Assembly: GCA_016709545.1 (NCBI GenBank)
Contig: JADJMO010000006.1
Location: 62,001 to 126,000, forward strand
From: Myxococcales bacterium
GTDB taxonomy: Bacteria; Myxococcota_A; Polyangia; Polyangiales; JADJMO01
DNA length: 64,000 bases
Direction: 5' to 3'
Of this stretch, positions 49,808 to 58,683 are shown in pieces (the first letter of the stretch is position 1; every line of letters begins with the position of its first letter). A program made the translations under genes and the position numbers. The notes below the pieces were generated by a model. The model was not told where the DNA came from, ran no database searches, and worked only from the letters and a program-made list of their open reading frames with translations.

Positions 49808-50814
49808 GGCTTCTCGGCGAGCTTCTTGAAGCGTTGCTCGGGCCCTGCGGGGGAGTACATCTGCACGGCGAGGGTCGGCGTCGTGCCGTTCGGTCGATAG
49901 CCGTGCGCGACGCCGGGGGGAATCGCGACGAACGTGCCGCTCGTCGTCTTGACGTTGCCTCCCTCCTTGCGGGTGAGCTCGCCGTCCCCGTCGATGAGGG
50001 CGAGGAACTCCCACTCGGTCGCGTGCACGTGCTCGGCGACGGGCGCGTTCTTGGACATGAGGAGCAGCGTGAAGCTCGGGGCGCCCGGGTCCTCGAAGCC
50101 GATGCGCGCGTGGTAGGCGCCGCCGCCCCAGCTCACCTGCGGCTTGCGCCCGAGCTCGACCGACTCGACCGGCGAGGGGCGCTTGGCCCACGGAGCGGGC
50201 TTGGCGAGGGCGTCGGTCACCGTCTTGGCGTCGCCGACCGCGCCGACGCCGACGAGGATGCGGGTCGGCTCCTTGGCGAAGACGTTCACGCCGCCGCCGG
50301 GCGCGCGGAACGCGTCGAGCTTCCAGCAGCGCTTCTGCTTGTCCTTGATGTCGTCGGCCATCACCGAGACCTCGCCGTCGAGCAGGAAGCCGTAGACGAC
50401 GACGTTGGCGTTCTTGGGGATCGACCACATCACCTTGCGGCCGAGGACCACCTCGAACATGGCGATCGGCGCGGGCTTGCCGTCGATCTGGTCCATGCCC
50501 GCAAAGACGATCGCGGAGGGGCAGGGGGGCTTCTCGCAGACCTGACGCCGCGCGAACGGCTTGGCGTCCTTGGTCTCGGGCGTGGCCGCGTCGATCGGGT
50601 CGGCCTTGGGCGCGGCAGCGGCGCCTGTGCCGGCGGGACCGGCCGAAGAAGAGGAGGCTCCAGCCGCACCGCTCGACGCGGGGCCACCGGGCTCGGCGCC
50701 ACCGGATCCACCGGTGCCGCCGCTGCCACCGCACCCCGACCCCGTGGGAGGGTTCTTGGAGCCACCACAGGCCGCGAGCACACCGAGCGCGAAGACGAGG
50801 AGGGATCGGCGCAT
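49804..50814 (-). CDS. Lipoprotein with C-terminal cupin domain
   Basis: Lipobox ALGVLAACGG after MRRSLLVF; the ATG at 50814 is preferred over the upstream in-frame GTG because it sits just before the signal peptide. A Gly/Ser/Ala linker is followed by a first cupin-like half (VFAGMDQIDGKPAPIAMFEV) and a second with HVHATEWEFLALIDGDGEL and FVAIPPGVAHGYRP, which supply the metal-binding His and Glu. 336 residues. Likely binds a small ligand in the periplasm. Function not known. Confidence 0.7.
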   Translation of the reverse strand: MRRSLLVFALGVLAACGGSKNPPTGSGCGGSGGTGGSGGAEPGGPASSGAAGASSSSAGPAGTGAAAAPKADPIDAATPETKDAKPFARRQVCEKPPCPSAIVFAGMDQIDGKPAPIAMFEVVLGRKVMWSIPKNANVVVYGFLLDGEVSVMADDIKDKQKRCWKLDAFRAPGGGVNVFAKEPTRILVGVGAVGDAKTVTDALAKPAPWAKRPSPVESVELGRKPQVSWGGGAYHARIGFEDPGAPSFTLLLMSKNAPVAEHVHATEWEFLALIDGDGELTRKEGGNVKTTSGTFVAIPPGVAHGYRPNGTTPTLAVQMYSPAGPEQRFKKLAEKP

Positions 50815-50835
50815 GCCCCCCAGTCTAACCAAACT

Positions 50836-51883
50836 TCAGCGACGCCCGTGGCCGATGACCGCGTCGATGAACGACATGCCCGGGTCGTCCTCGACCAGCA
50901 TCACGCTCGGCGAGGACGATTCTCCGCCGAAATCGAGGTCGACCGGGGGCGCCTCGTCGGCGGTGCGCAAGAGGGACTGCTCGAGCGCATGGGTCGCGGC
51001 GAGGACCGCGTGGCGCATGGCGTCGGCGGAGGGGAAGCGCTCGTCCTTCTTGAAGGCCAGCGCCTTGTCGACGATGGCGACGAGCTGCGGCGGCGCGTGC
51101 GGCACCACGGTGGCGAGGCTGCGCGCCGGCACCGAGGCCGCCGTGATCACGCGGTCCATCGGGGTGCCGCCCTCGTGCACGTGGCGCCCGGACAGCACCG
51201 TGAACATCGTGGCGCCGAGGGCCCAGAGGTCGGTGCGCGCGTCGATCTCGGTGGAGAGGCCGCGCGCCTGCTCGGGCGCGAGGTAGCCGATGGTGCCCAT
51301 CACCACGCCGTCGCGCGTGCGGCGCTGCTCGAACGTGCCCTCGCGCACGCGAGCGAGGCCGAAATCGAGCAGCTTCACGCGGCCGTCGCGCGCGAGGAAC
51401 ACGTTGCCCGGCTTGACGTCGCGGTGGACGATGCCCTGCCCGTGGGCCGAGGCCAGCACGTCGAGCACCGGCGCGGCGAAGGCGAGCACCTCGAACGCCG
51501 CGAGCGGGCCGAGGCGGCGCAGGCGCGCGTCGAGCGACTCGCCCTCGAGGAGCTCCATCACCAGGAACACCGCGCCGTCCTCGGCGACCTCGTCGTCGGT
51601 GATCTGCACCGCGCCGGGGTGCCCGACCTTGTTGGCGGCGTAGCCCCTCGCGCAGGAACCGCTCGCGCACGTCTTCGTGCTCGGAGAGCGCGCGGTGCAG
51701 CAGCTTGATCGCGGCGCGGGCGCCGTTGCGGTGGGTGGCCGCGTAGACGGCCGACATGCCGCCGACGTCGAGCAGGGAATCGAGGCGGTACTTGCCGCGC
51801 AGCACGGTGCCGACGCGGCCCTCGGCCTGCTCGCGGGCGCGCGCGTGCTCGGGCCCTTGGTCACGCGCGGAGGGAGCTGCCAC
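50836..51883 (-). CDS. Ser/Thr protein kinase (frameshifted)
   Basis: GTG start. Gly loop VGGMSAVYAATHRNGARA, ATP Lys in AIKLLHRAL. A one-base shift near 51645 precedes VGHPGAVQITDD. HRDVKPGN carries the catalytic Asp, then LLDFGLARV, GTIGYLAPEQARGL and WALGATMFTVLSGR. The C-terminal tail after the domain is short and acidic, with no membrane helix, so this one is cytosolic. Corrected length about 349. Convergent or unrelated neighbours; targets unknown. Confidence 0.8.
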
Positions 51884-51892
51884 CCCCTGGTT

Positions 51893-52420
51893 CTAGCGCC
51901 GGAGGAAGAAGAACACCAAGACCCCGGTCACCGACACGTACAACCAGACGGGGGCGAGCACCCGTGTGATGCGGCGGTGGGCGACGAATCGCTTGCGCCA
52001 GGCGAAGTAGAACGCCGCGAGGCATAGCGGCACGACCGGCACCGAGAGGAGCACGTGGCTCGCGAGGAGGCCGAGGTAGAGGCCGCGGTGCGCGCCCACG
52101 TACTTCGTGTCGCCGTGGGCCCAGTGATAGACGAGGTACGAGATCAGGAAGAGCGACGAGGCCGCGAACGCCCCCACCATGTAGTAGGGGTGCTGCTCAC
52201 GACGACCGCGCTTGATGGCCACCCAGCCGAGGGTGAGGAGCACCGCGGCCGTCGCGTTGAGCGAGGCGTTCACCGCGGGAAGGAACGAGAGGTCCGCGCC
52301 CGTGCCCGGCGCAACCTTGCGGACGAGGAGGATGTACGCGAGGAACGCGAGCGCCGCCGCGCTGACGGTGCCGTTGAAGGTCCAGAACCGCCGCGTCTCC
52401 TGGTCGGTCGTCGTCGTCAT
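51893..52420 (-). CDS. DUF420 family membrane protein (cytochrome oxidase assembly type)
   Basis: 175 residues, five membrane helices. DUF420 features: N-x-A-L-N-A-T in SLNATAAVLLTLGWVAIKRG, HPYYMVGAFAASSLFLISYL and YLGLLASHVLLSVPVVPLCL with conserved His residues, ending TGVLVFFFLRR. Members are linked to cytochrome oxidase maturation, in agreement with the SCO and ctaB genes directly upstream. Same strand, 10 bp after the SCO stop. Confidence 0.8.
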   Translation of the reverse strand: MTTTTDQETRRFWTFNGTVSAAALAFLAYILLVRKVAPGTGADLSFLPAVNASLNATAAVLLTLGWVAIKRGRREQHPYYMVGAFAASSLFLISYLVYHWAHGDTKYVGAHRGLYLGLLASHVLLSVPVVPLCLAAFYFAWRKRFVAHRRITRVLAPVWLYVSVTGVLVFFFLRR

Positions 52421-52430
52421 GGTGCCTCGG

Positions 52431-53069
52431 TCACTGGGTCAATCGGAGCGCGTCGACCACCACCTGATCGACCTTCTCGGGGAGCTTGGTGTCGTAATAG
52501 CCGCGGATGCGGCCCTCGCGATCGACCAGCACGAAGTAGTCGCCGTGCATGATGGTCATGAGGTTGACCGACTCCTCGACCTTGGTGCTGCCCACCGCGC
52601 GGGGCATGAAGTGCACCTTGAACCCCTGCACGATCACGCGCTCGAGCTCGGCGTTCGGGTGCTCCGCGGGGTGGGTGGTGAGCAGCGACCAGCGGGTCGC
52701 ATCGACGCCGTACTTCTGCGCGTAGCCGAGCAGTCGCGTGGGCTCGTCGTTCTCGGGGTCGACGGTGAAGGAGACGAGCTTCACGGGCGCCTTCAGCGCG
52801 ACGAGCTTGTCCTGCACGCCCTTCATGCGGGCGGTGAGCTTGGGGCACGAGGCCTGGCAACTCGTGAAGAAGAAGTCGGCGATCCAGACGGTGCCGCGGA
52901 GCGAGACGTCGGTGACCTGCTGCCCGAGCTGGTCCTTCATGGTGAAGGTGGGGACCGTGGCGAGCACCGGGAGCGCCGCGGGCCGCCGCAAGCGCACGGC
53001 CACGAGCACGACCAGGAACGCGAAGACGATCGTCGTCGCTCCGATGAGGACCTTCAGGAACCGCGGCAT
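52431..53069 (-). CDS. SCO1/SenC-type copper chaperone
   Basis: Thioredoxin-fold protein that delivers copper to cytochrome oxidase CuA. N-terminal membrane anchor (VLIGATTIVFAFLVVLVAV), then the C-x-x-x-C copper site in FFFTSCQASCPKLTARM and the third ligand His in MTIMHGDYFVLVDREGRIR. 212 residues, typical. It sits between ctaB and the DUF420 gene with gaps of about 10 bp, so one operon for oxidase assembly. Confidence 0.88.
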   Translation of the reverse strand: MPRFLKVLIGATTIVFAFLVVLVAVRLRRPAALPVLATVPTFTMKDQLGQQVTDVSLRGTVWIADFFFTSCQASCPKLTARMKGVQDKLVALKAPVKLVSFTVDPENDEPTRLLGYAQKYGVDATRWSLLTTHPAEHPNAELERVIVQGFKVHFMPRAVGSTKVEESVNLMTIMHGDYFVLVDREGRIRGYYDTKLPEKVDQVVVDALRLTQ

Positions 53070-53081
53070 CGAACCCTCGGT

Positions 53082-54017
53082 TCAGGCGGCCGCGAGGACG
53101 AGGGTCGCGAGCAGGACGACGATATAGACGATCGAGTAGGCGAACACCGAGCGGGCCCAGCGCGCGCGGCCACCCTCCACACTCGCGAGGTTCTGCCGGA
53201 AGCTGCGCGCGACGAGGCCCACGAAGGCCGCGCCCAGCGCGACGGCGACGCCGAGGTAGATCTTGCCGCCGAGGCCCAGCAGGAACGGCCACACCGTGAC
53301 GGCGAGGAGCCCGACCGAGTAGCGCAGCATCATGCCGTCGGTGACGCGGTCCCCCATCTCGACCGGGATCACCTTGAGGCCCGCCCGCGCGTAGTCCTCG
53401 GCGCGGAACACCGTGATGGCGAGGAAGTGCGGGATCTGCCAGACGAACAGGATGGCGAACAGCGCGAGGCCGGCCTGGTCGATGTGCCCGGTGACCGCGG
53501 AGAACCCCAGCAAGGGCGGGATCGCGCCCGGGATCGCGCCGATCCACATGGCGCGGACCCAGCGCAGCTTGAGGGGGGTGTAGACGCAGACGTAGCTGAA
53601 GAGCGCGAAGGCCCCGAGCATGGCGGTGACCGGGTTGACCCCGAACCAGAGCATCGGGAGTGACACGAGGCCGAGCAGGAGCCCGAACACGAGCGCGACC
53701 GGCGAGGGCAGGCGCCCGTCGGGCAGCGGGCGCGACCGGGTGCGGGCCATGTGGCGGTCGACGTCGCGTTCGAGCCACATGTTCAGTGCATTGGCCGAAC
53801 CCACCACCAGGGCGGTCCCCAGCAGCGTCCAGAGCCAGCGCCCGCCGGTCGGCGGCGCGCCGCCCAGGAAACGCTGGGCGAGCTTCATTCCTGCGGCCGC
53901 CGTGATCAGCACGGTCATCGTGATGCGCGGCTTGGTCAGCGTGACGAGGTCGCGCGCGTAGCCCATGGCGGAGCTCGAGCTCTCGCCCGCTCGGGTGACG
54001 GCTACGACGGACGACAT
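53082..54017 (-). CDS. ctaB: Protoheme IX farnesyltransferase (heme O synthase)
   Basis: UbiA-family prenyltransferase adding a farnesyl group to heme B to make heme O for terminal oxidases. TLTKPRITMTVLITAAAGMK, then the Asp-rich motif SANALNMWLERDVDRHMART, the second loop FRAEDYARAGLKVIPV, and about eight helices. 311 residues, normal. An alternative ATG 17 codons in (MGYARDLVTL) is possible. First gene of the assembly operon. Confidence 0.9.
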   Translation of the reverse strand: MSSVVAVTRAGESSSSAMGYARDLVTLTKPRITMTVLITAAAGMKLAQRFLGGAPPTGGRWLWTLLGTALVVGSANALNMWLERDVDRHMARTRSRPLPDGRLPSPVALVFGLLLGLVSLPMLWFGVNPVTAMLGAFALFSYVCVYTPLKLRWVRAMWIGAIPGAIPPLLGFSAVTGHIDQAGLALFAILFVWQIPHFLAITVFRAEDYARAGLKVIPVEMGDRVTDGMMLRYSVGLLAVTVWPFLLGLGGKIYLGVAVALGAAFVGLVARSFRQNLASVEGGRARWARSVFAYSIVYIVVLLATLVLAAA

Positions 54018-54062
54018 GGGGCGCGGAGTCCTAGCAAAACACTGGGCCGGGGCAAAGCGCGG

Positions 54063-54806
54063 TCAAGTGCGCCGCACGGCGAAGGGCCCGAAGGCCTGCG
54101 CGACGGGCATCAGCTCGATCCGGTTGACGTTCACGTGGGCGGGCTGGAGCGCGCACCACGCGATCGCCTCCGCGACGTCTTCGGGGGTGAGCGCCTGCAC
54201 GCCCTCGTACACGCCGGCCGCCCGCGTGCTGTCGCCGTGGAAGCGCACGTCGCTGAACTCGGTGCCCGAGACCATGCCCGGTTCGACCGAGGTCACGCGC
54301 ACGCGGGTGCCGAGGAGATCGGCGCGCAGGTCGAGCGAGAGCTGTGCGACGAACGCCTTGGTCGCGCCGTAGACGTTCCCGCCGGGATACGGATACGTGC
54401 CGGCGACGGAGCCGAGCTGGATGACGTGGCCGCGGTCGCGGGCCACCATGCCCGGCAGCACCGCGCGCGTGACGTAGGCGAGGCCGCGCACGTTGGTGTC
54501 GATCATCGCGTCCCAGTCGTCGAGCGAAGCCTCCTGCGCCGGCGCGAGGCCGAGCGCGAGGCCCGCGTTGTTCACGAGGACGTCGACGTCGGCGAACTCC
54601 GCGGGCAGACCCTCGATGGCGGCGCGCACCGCGTGGCGATCGCGCACGTCGAGGGGGAGCAGGTGGGTCGGGACGGGGAGCGCGAGCGCCTCCAGCCGGT
54701 CGGCGCGCCGCGCCGCGAGGACGAGCTTCACGCCCGGCTCGCGCGCGAACCGCCGCGCAACGGCGGCACCGATGCCCGAGGAGGCGCCCGTGACGAGGAC
54801 AATCAC
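54063..54806 (-). CDS. Short-chain dehydrogenase/reductase (YdfG-like)
   Basis: 247 residues, GTG start placed at the first strand (VIVLVTGASSGIGAAVA). Rossmann T-G-x-x-x-G-I-G, LVNNAGLALG, and the catalytic Ser (VIQLGSVAG) with YxxxK in GNVYGATKAFVAQL. The PEDVAEAIAWCALQPAHV and NRIELMPVAQ end is typical of YdfG/serine-dehydrogenase relatives. NADP preference is suggested by AARR after the second strand. Physiological substrate unknown. Confidence 0.85.
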   Translation of the reverse strand: MIVLVTGASSGIGAAVARRFAREPGVKLVLAARRADRLEALALPVPTHLLPLDVRDRHAVRAAIEGLPAEFADVDVLVNNAGLALGLAPAQEASLDDWDAMIDTNVRGLAYVTRAVLPGMVARDRGHVIQLGSVAGTYPYPGGNVYGATKAFVAQLSLDLRADLLGTRVRVTSVEPGMVSGTEFSDVRFHGDSTRAAGVYEGVQALTPEDVAEAIAWCALQPAHVNVNRIELMPVAQAFGPFAVRRT

Positions 54807-54872
54807 AGGGCCGTCGTAGCGCGCCCCGCGACCGCTGGCATCAGCGGGTGCTGTCGATGGAATCGATGGAAT

Positions 54873-55030
54873 CCCCCGGGCTGAAGCCCGGGGCACCGAC
54901 AGCCGTGGAAGCCCGCTCTGCGGGCTCGCGAAAGGCGAGGCCTCAGCCGGCTGCTTCGAAACCGGAAGCGGGCTCACCGTGCCGCACTCTGGAGCCCGCT
55001 CTCAGCGGGCTCAGCGGGGGTCCACCGACC
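54873..55030. repeat. REP-like palindromes, second site
   Basis: Carries the same CCCGGGCTGAAGCCCGGGG plus CACCGACAGC flank as the copy at 41258 (32 identical bases). Other inverted pairs follow, such as AGCCCGCTCTGCGGGCT at about 54909. It lies between the SDR and the VanY-like gene. Confidence 0.6.
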
Positions 55031-55039
55031 GACGATGCA

Positions 55040-55816
55040 TCAGAGCGGGTGCTCGGAGACGCACTTCGCCGGGACGTCCCAGCGGATCTCCCACTTGCCG
55101 CCGGCGATGCACTGGTACCACTTGCTGTCGGCGCGGCTCTGGACGCAGGTGTTGAGCACGACCTGCTTGCCGAGCGTCGAGGAGTAGCAGCCCGACGTGG
55201 AGCCGCCGCCACCACCGCCGCCGCCGGTGACGGTGGAGACGCACGACCCGCCGACCGTGCTGCCCCAGTACTCCCAGTGCCAGGGCTCCGACGGCACGGT
55301 GCGCTTGAAGCCGTACTCGTCGGCGTGCGCCGCGAGCCAGGAGCCGACGCCCGCCGAAGAGGTGTTGAGGTCGAGCGCGTGGCCGCTCTGGTGGTTCGAG
55401 TACCCCGGCTTGGCCGCGAGGTTGCCGCCGTTGCAGCTCTTGGTGACGTAGCAGTTGTAGAGGTACTTCTGCTGGCTCATCGTGCGGAAGCCGCTCACCA
55501 CGCGGATGTGCACGCCGGCCGCGGCCGCCGCCTTCTGCATGCGCGCGTAGGCGCTCGCGGTGGCGAGCTCGACCGGCTTGTTGTCGGCGTCGACCACGGT
55601 GATGGCGAACGCCGAGCCGCTCTTGTAGCCCGTGTCCGAGCGACGGTTGCTGCAGTCGACGCCGACCGCCGCGGCCTCCGCCTCGCGGCCGTCGAGCTCG
55701 GGGGCCTGCTCCTCGTCTTCGCCGTCCTCGGGCTCGGCGTTCTGCACGGCGCAGCCAGCGAGGGGGCCGACGGAGAGGGCGAGCAGGGCGGTGAGCGCGA
55801 GGCGGAGCGTGGGCAT
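55040..55816 (-). CDS. VanY-like D-Ala-D-Ala carboxypeptidase lipoprotein
   Basis: 258 residues. Lipobox LSVGPLAGC; the ATG (MPTLRLALTALLAL) is taken at the signal peptide. Acidic linker, then an M15 peptidase domain: SGFRTMSQQKYLY, the zinc motif SNHQSGHALDL (His and Asp) and EPWHWEYWG (Glu and His). A Gly-run linker precedes a Cys-rich C-terminal domain (CYSSTLGKQVVLNTCVQS). Probably trims peptidoglycan stem peptides in the periplasm. The Cys-rich add-on may bind a substrate or another protein. Confidence 0.82.
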   Translation of the reverse strand: MPTLRLALTALLALSVGPLAGCAVQNAEPEDGEDEEQAPELDGREAEAAAVGVDCSNRRSDTGYKSGSAFAITVVDADNKPVELATASAYARMQKAAAAAGVHIRVVSGFRTMSQQKYLYNCYVTKSCNGGNLAAKPGYSNHQSGHALDLNTSSAGVGSWLAAHADEYGFKRTVPSEPWHWEYWGSTVGGSCVSTVTGGGGGGGGSTSGCYSSTLGKQVVLNTCVQSRADSKWYQCIAGGKWEIRWDVPAKCVSEHPL

Positions 55817-55955
55817 GCCGATTCGCTCTGCACGCCGCGGACCAGGCACGACGTTGCAGCAACTGCCTGATTTCTGGCGGCGACTCGCGTGTGGAGGTCA
55901 CACGCGCATTTCGGCGTCGATGTAGGTACGTCGCGTCGGCGGTACACCCGGAGGG

Positions 55956-57254
55956 TCAGTCGCACCGCTCGAGCACCGCCGCTGCGCCGAGGCCGCCGGC
56001 CGCGCAGATGCCGAGGAGCGCGTGCTGCTTGCCCGTGCGGTGGAGCTCGTTGGCCATGGTGGTCACCATGCGCGCGCCGGTCGCGCCGAACGGGTGGCCG
56101 AGCGCGAGGGAGCCACCGTGCACGTTGAGCTTCGCCGGGTCGACCTCGCCGACGGCGGTGCCGCGACCGAGCCGACGCTCGGCGAACGGCTTGCTCGCCA
56201 GCATCTTGAGGATCGAGAGCACCTGCGCGGCGAAGGCCTCGTGCATGTCGACCAGGTCGACGTCGGCGAGCGAGAGCCCCGCGCGCTCGAGCGCCGTCGG
56301 CATCGCGAGCGCCGGCCCCATCAGGAGCTGGTCGGCCGGGTCGACGCCCACGTACGACCAGGAGGCGAACGCCGCGAGCGGCACGAGGCCGAGGGCGCGC
56401 GCCTTCTCCTCGCGCATCAGGAGCACCGCGGCGCCGCCGTCGGTCAGCGCGCTCGAGTTGCCCGCGGTGAGCGTGCCGTCCTTCGCGAACACGGGGCGTA
56501 GCTTGGCGAGCTTCTCCACCGTGGTGTCGGCGCGCACGAGGCCGTCCGCGTGCACCCAGCGGCCGTCCGGGGTCTCGACGGGGACGATCTCCTCGGCCAG
56601 GAGACCGCTCTCGATCGCGGCGGCGGCGCGCGTGTGCGAGCGCACCGCGAAGGCGTCCTGGTCCTCGCGGGAGATCTCGTTGCGACGCGCCATCTTCTCG
56701 GCGGCCTCCCCCATCATCTCGCCGGTCGTGCGCTCGGCGATGCGCGGGCGCTGGGGGAGCAGCTCCGAGAACGGTCGTAGCTGGGCGAGCACGCCGAGGT
56801 AGTCGGCCGCGGTGGGCTTGCCGAGGGCGACCGGCGCGAGCGCGTGCACGACCTTCTGCGGCAGCTTGATCTCGGCGTTGCTGGTGGAGTCGCTGCCGCC
56901 CGCGATCACGACGTCGGCCTCGCCGCGCTCGATGGCGGCCGCGGCCAGCGTGATCGCTTGCAACCCCGAGGCGCACGCGCGCACGACCGTCATGCCCTCG
57001 CAGGCGGGATCGAGCTGCAGGTCGAGGGCGATCTCGCGCGCGACGTTCGGCGCGCCGCTCGGCAGGATGACCCCGCCCCACACGATCGACTGGACGTCGC
57101 GGTGGCCGAGGCCCGTCTTCTTCAGGAGCCCGCGCGCCGCGGCCACGCCCAGCGCGATGGTGTCGACCTTGGTGAACTCGCCGAACGCCTTGACGAACGG
57201 GGTGCGCGCGCCGGCGACGATGACCGCGCGGCCCTTGTTCTTCGATGCTGCCAT
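55956..57254 (-). CDS. Acetyl-CoA acyltransferase (thiolase)
   Basis: 432 residues. Nucleophilic Cys in VVRACASGLQAI, His in DMHEAFAAQV and the C-terminal Cys in GICAAGGLGAAAVLERC: the full thiolase triad. The NVHGGSLALGHPFGATGAR motif is complete. ATG (MAASKNK) follows GGAG; a TTG three codons earlier is the alternative. Closer in layout to FadI/trifunctional-type thiolases than to biosynthetic AtoB. It ends the operon with FabG, MaoC and acyl-CoA dehydrogenase, so it cleaves 3-ketoacyl-CoA, or condenses in reverse. Confidence 0.88.
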   Translation of the reverse strand: MAASKNKGRAVIVAGARTPFVKAFGEFTKVDTIALGVAAARGLLKKTGLGHRDVQSIVWGGVILPSGAPNVAREIALDLQLDPACEGMTVVRACASGLQAITLAAAAIERGEADVVIAGGSDSTSNAEIKLPQKVVHALAPVALGKPTAADYLGVLAQLRPFSELLPQRPRIAERTTGEMMGEAAEKMARRNEISREDQDAFAVRSHTRAAAAIESGLLAEEIVPVETPDGRWVHADGLVRADTTVEKLAKLRPVFAKDGTLTAGNSSALTDGGAAVLLMREEKARALGLVPLAAFASWSYVGVDPADQLLMGPALAMPTALERAGLSLADVDLVDMHEAFAAQVLSILKMLASKPFAERRLGRGTAVGEVDPAKLNVHGGSLALGHPFGATGARMVTTMANELHRTGKQHALLGICAAGGLGAAAVLERCD

Positions 57255-57270
57255 TGCTGCCAATCTCCTG

Positions 57271-58683
57271 TCAGGCCCCTACGAAGGCGCCGCCGCACAC
57301 GCGGAGCGTGCGACCGGTGAGTCCCTGCGCGCCCGGCGTCGCGAGGAAGGTGATGGCCTCGGCGACGTCGCCGGGGAGCCCGCCCTGGCCGAGCGCAGAG
57401 AGGCGACGCGCGACCTCGCGGATGGCCATGGGGATGGCGGCGGTGAGGCGCGTCTCGATGAAGCCGGGGGCGATCGCGTTGACGGTCACGCCGCGCGACG
57501 CGAGGGCCTGCGCCTCGGCGCGCACCCAGCCGACGACGCCGGACTTGGACGCCGCGTACGCGGTCTGCCCCATGTTGCCGGCGAGGCCCGCGATCGAGGA
57601 GAGACACACGACGCGCCCCTGGTCGCGGAGCTGCGGCAACAGCGCCTCGTGCAGGCGCTCGACCGCGCCGAGGTTCACGTCGAGCACGGCGTCCCAGAGC
57701 TCGGGCTTCATGCGAGCCAGGGTCTTGTCGCGGGTGATGCCGGCGTTGTGCACGATGACGTCCACCCCGCGCGCGCCGAGGTGCGCGACCACCTTCGCGG
57801 GGGCGTCGGCGTCCTGCAGATCGACGGCGAGCGCGCTGCCGCCGAGGCTGCGGGCGAGCTGGCTCAACGGACCGTCGTCGGCGGGGCGATCGAGGCACAC
57901 GACGTGCGCCCCCTCCTGGGCGAGGCGACGGGCGGTGGCCTCGCCGATCCCGCGCGCGGCCCCGGTGACCAGCGCGACGCGACCCTCGAGCGAGCGCACC
58001 CACGGCGGCTCGGGCAGCGGCCGCGCGACGGCGTCCACCACGATCGGCTGACCGGTGACGAACGCGGAGCGCGCCGAGAGCACGAAGCGGAGGACCGCGG
58101 GCAGCCTGAGTTCTGCGCCAGCGACGACACGCACCAGGTTGGCCGTCGCGCCGACGCGGCCGATCTCCTTGGCGACGCTGCGCACGAAGCCCTCGAGCGC
58201 TGCCTGGGCGGCCGCGGCGCGGCGCTCCGTCAGACCCTCGCGACCGAGCACGACCACGTGTGCGGACCGCGCCAGGCGGGGCACCAGGGGTGAGAGCGCG
58301 TCGAACAGCGCGCGCAGGCTCGCGGCGTCGGCGAGCGCGCTGGCGTCGATCACGACCGCGTCGAGGCGCATGCGCTCGGGGCTCGCGGTGAGCAATCGCG
58401 CGGGCCGACCGAAGGTCTCGCCGGGGCCCTGGAAGACGGCGGCGTCGGCGGCATCGAGCAGCCACGCGTCGGCGCCGGCGCCGGTCAACGTCTCGGCGAT
58501 CGTCGCGAGCAAGGTGCCTCCGCGCGGGGCGGCCACGGCCACCGCGCGGTCGGCGAGGGGCCGCGCGACGAGCGGACCGCGCTCGCGCCGCAGCGACTCC
58601 GGCAGCGGCAGGGGCAGGCCCAGCGAGCCGAGGAGGCGCCGCGCGTTCTTGTTCTTGCCGAGCTCGAGCAACAGATCGTTCAT
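57271..58683 (-). CDS. Long-form 3-oxoacyl-ACP/CoA reductase (FabG4-like)
   Basis: 470 residues, twice the usual FabG length. The N-terminal about 200 residues form a degenerate Rossmann-like domain (MNDLLLELGKNKNARRLLGS, VVIDASALADAASLRALFDA). The C-terminal half is a complete SDR: LVTGAARGIGEATARRL, VHNAGITRDKTLARM, SSIAGLAGNMGQTAYAASK with Ser-Tyr-Lys, and NAIAPGFIETRLT. It matches high-molecular-weight FabG proteins such as mycobacterial FabG4, which reduce 3-ketoacyl-CoA with NADH. ATG overlaps the MaoC stop by 4 bp. Confidence 0.85.
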   Translation of the reverse strand: MNDLLLELGKNKNARRLLGSLGLPLPLPESLRRERGPLVARPLADRAVAVAAPRGGTLLATIAETLTGAGADAWLLDAADAAVFQGPGETFGRPARLLTASPERMRLDAVVIDASALADAASLRALFDALSPLVPRLARSAHVVVLGREGLTERRAAAAQAALEGFVRSVAKEIGRVGATANLVRVVAGAELRLPAVLRFVLSARSAFVTGQPIVVDAVARPLPEPPWVRSLEGRVALVTGAARGIGEATARRLAQEGAHVVCLDRPADDGPLSQLARSLGGSALAVDLQDADAPAKVVAHLGARGVDVIVHNAGITRDKTLARMKPELWDAVLDVNLGAVERLHEALLPQLRDQGRVVCLSSIAGLAGNMGQTAYAASKSGVVGWVRAEAQALASRGVTVNAIAPGFIETRLTAAIPMAIREVARRLSALGQGGLPGDVAEAITFLATPGAQGLTGRTLRVCGGAFVGA

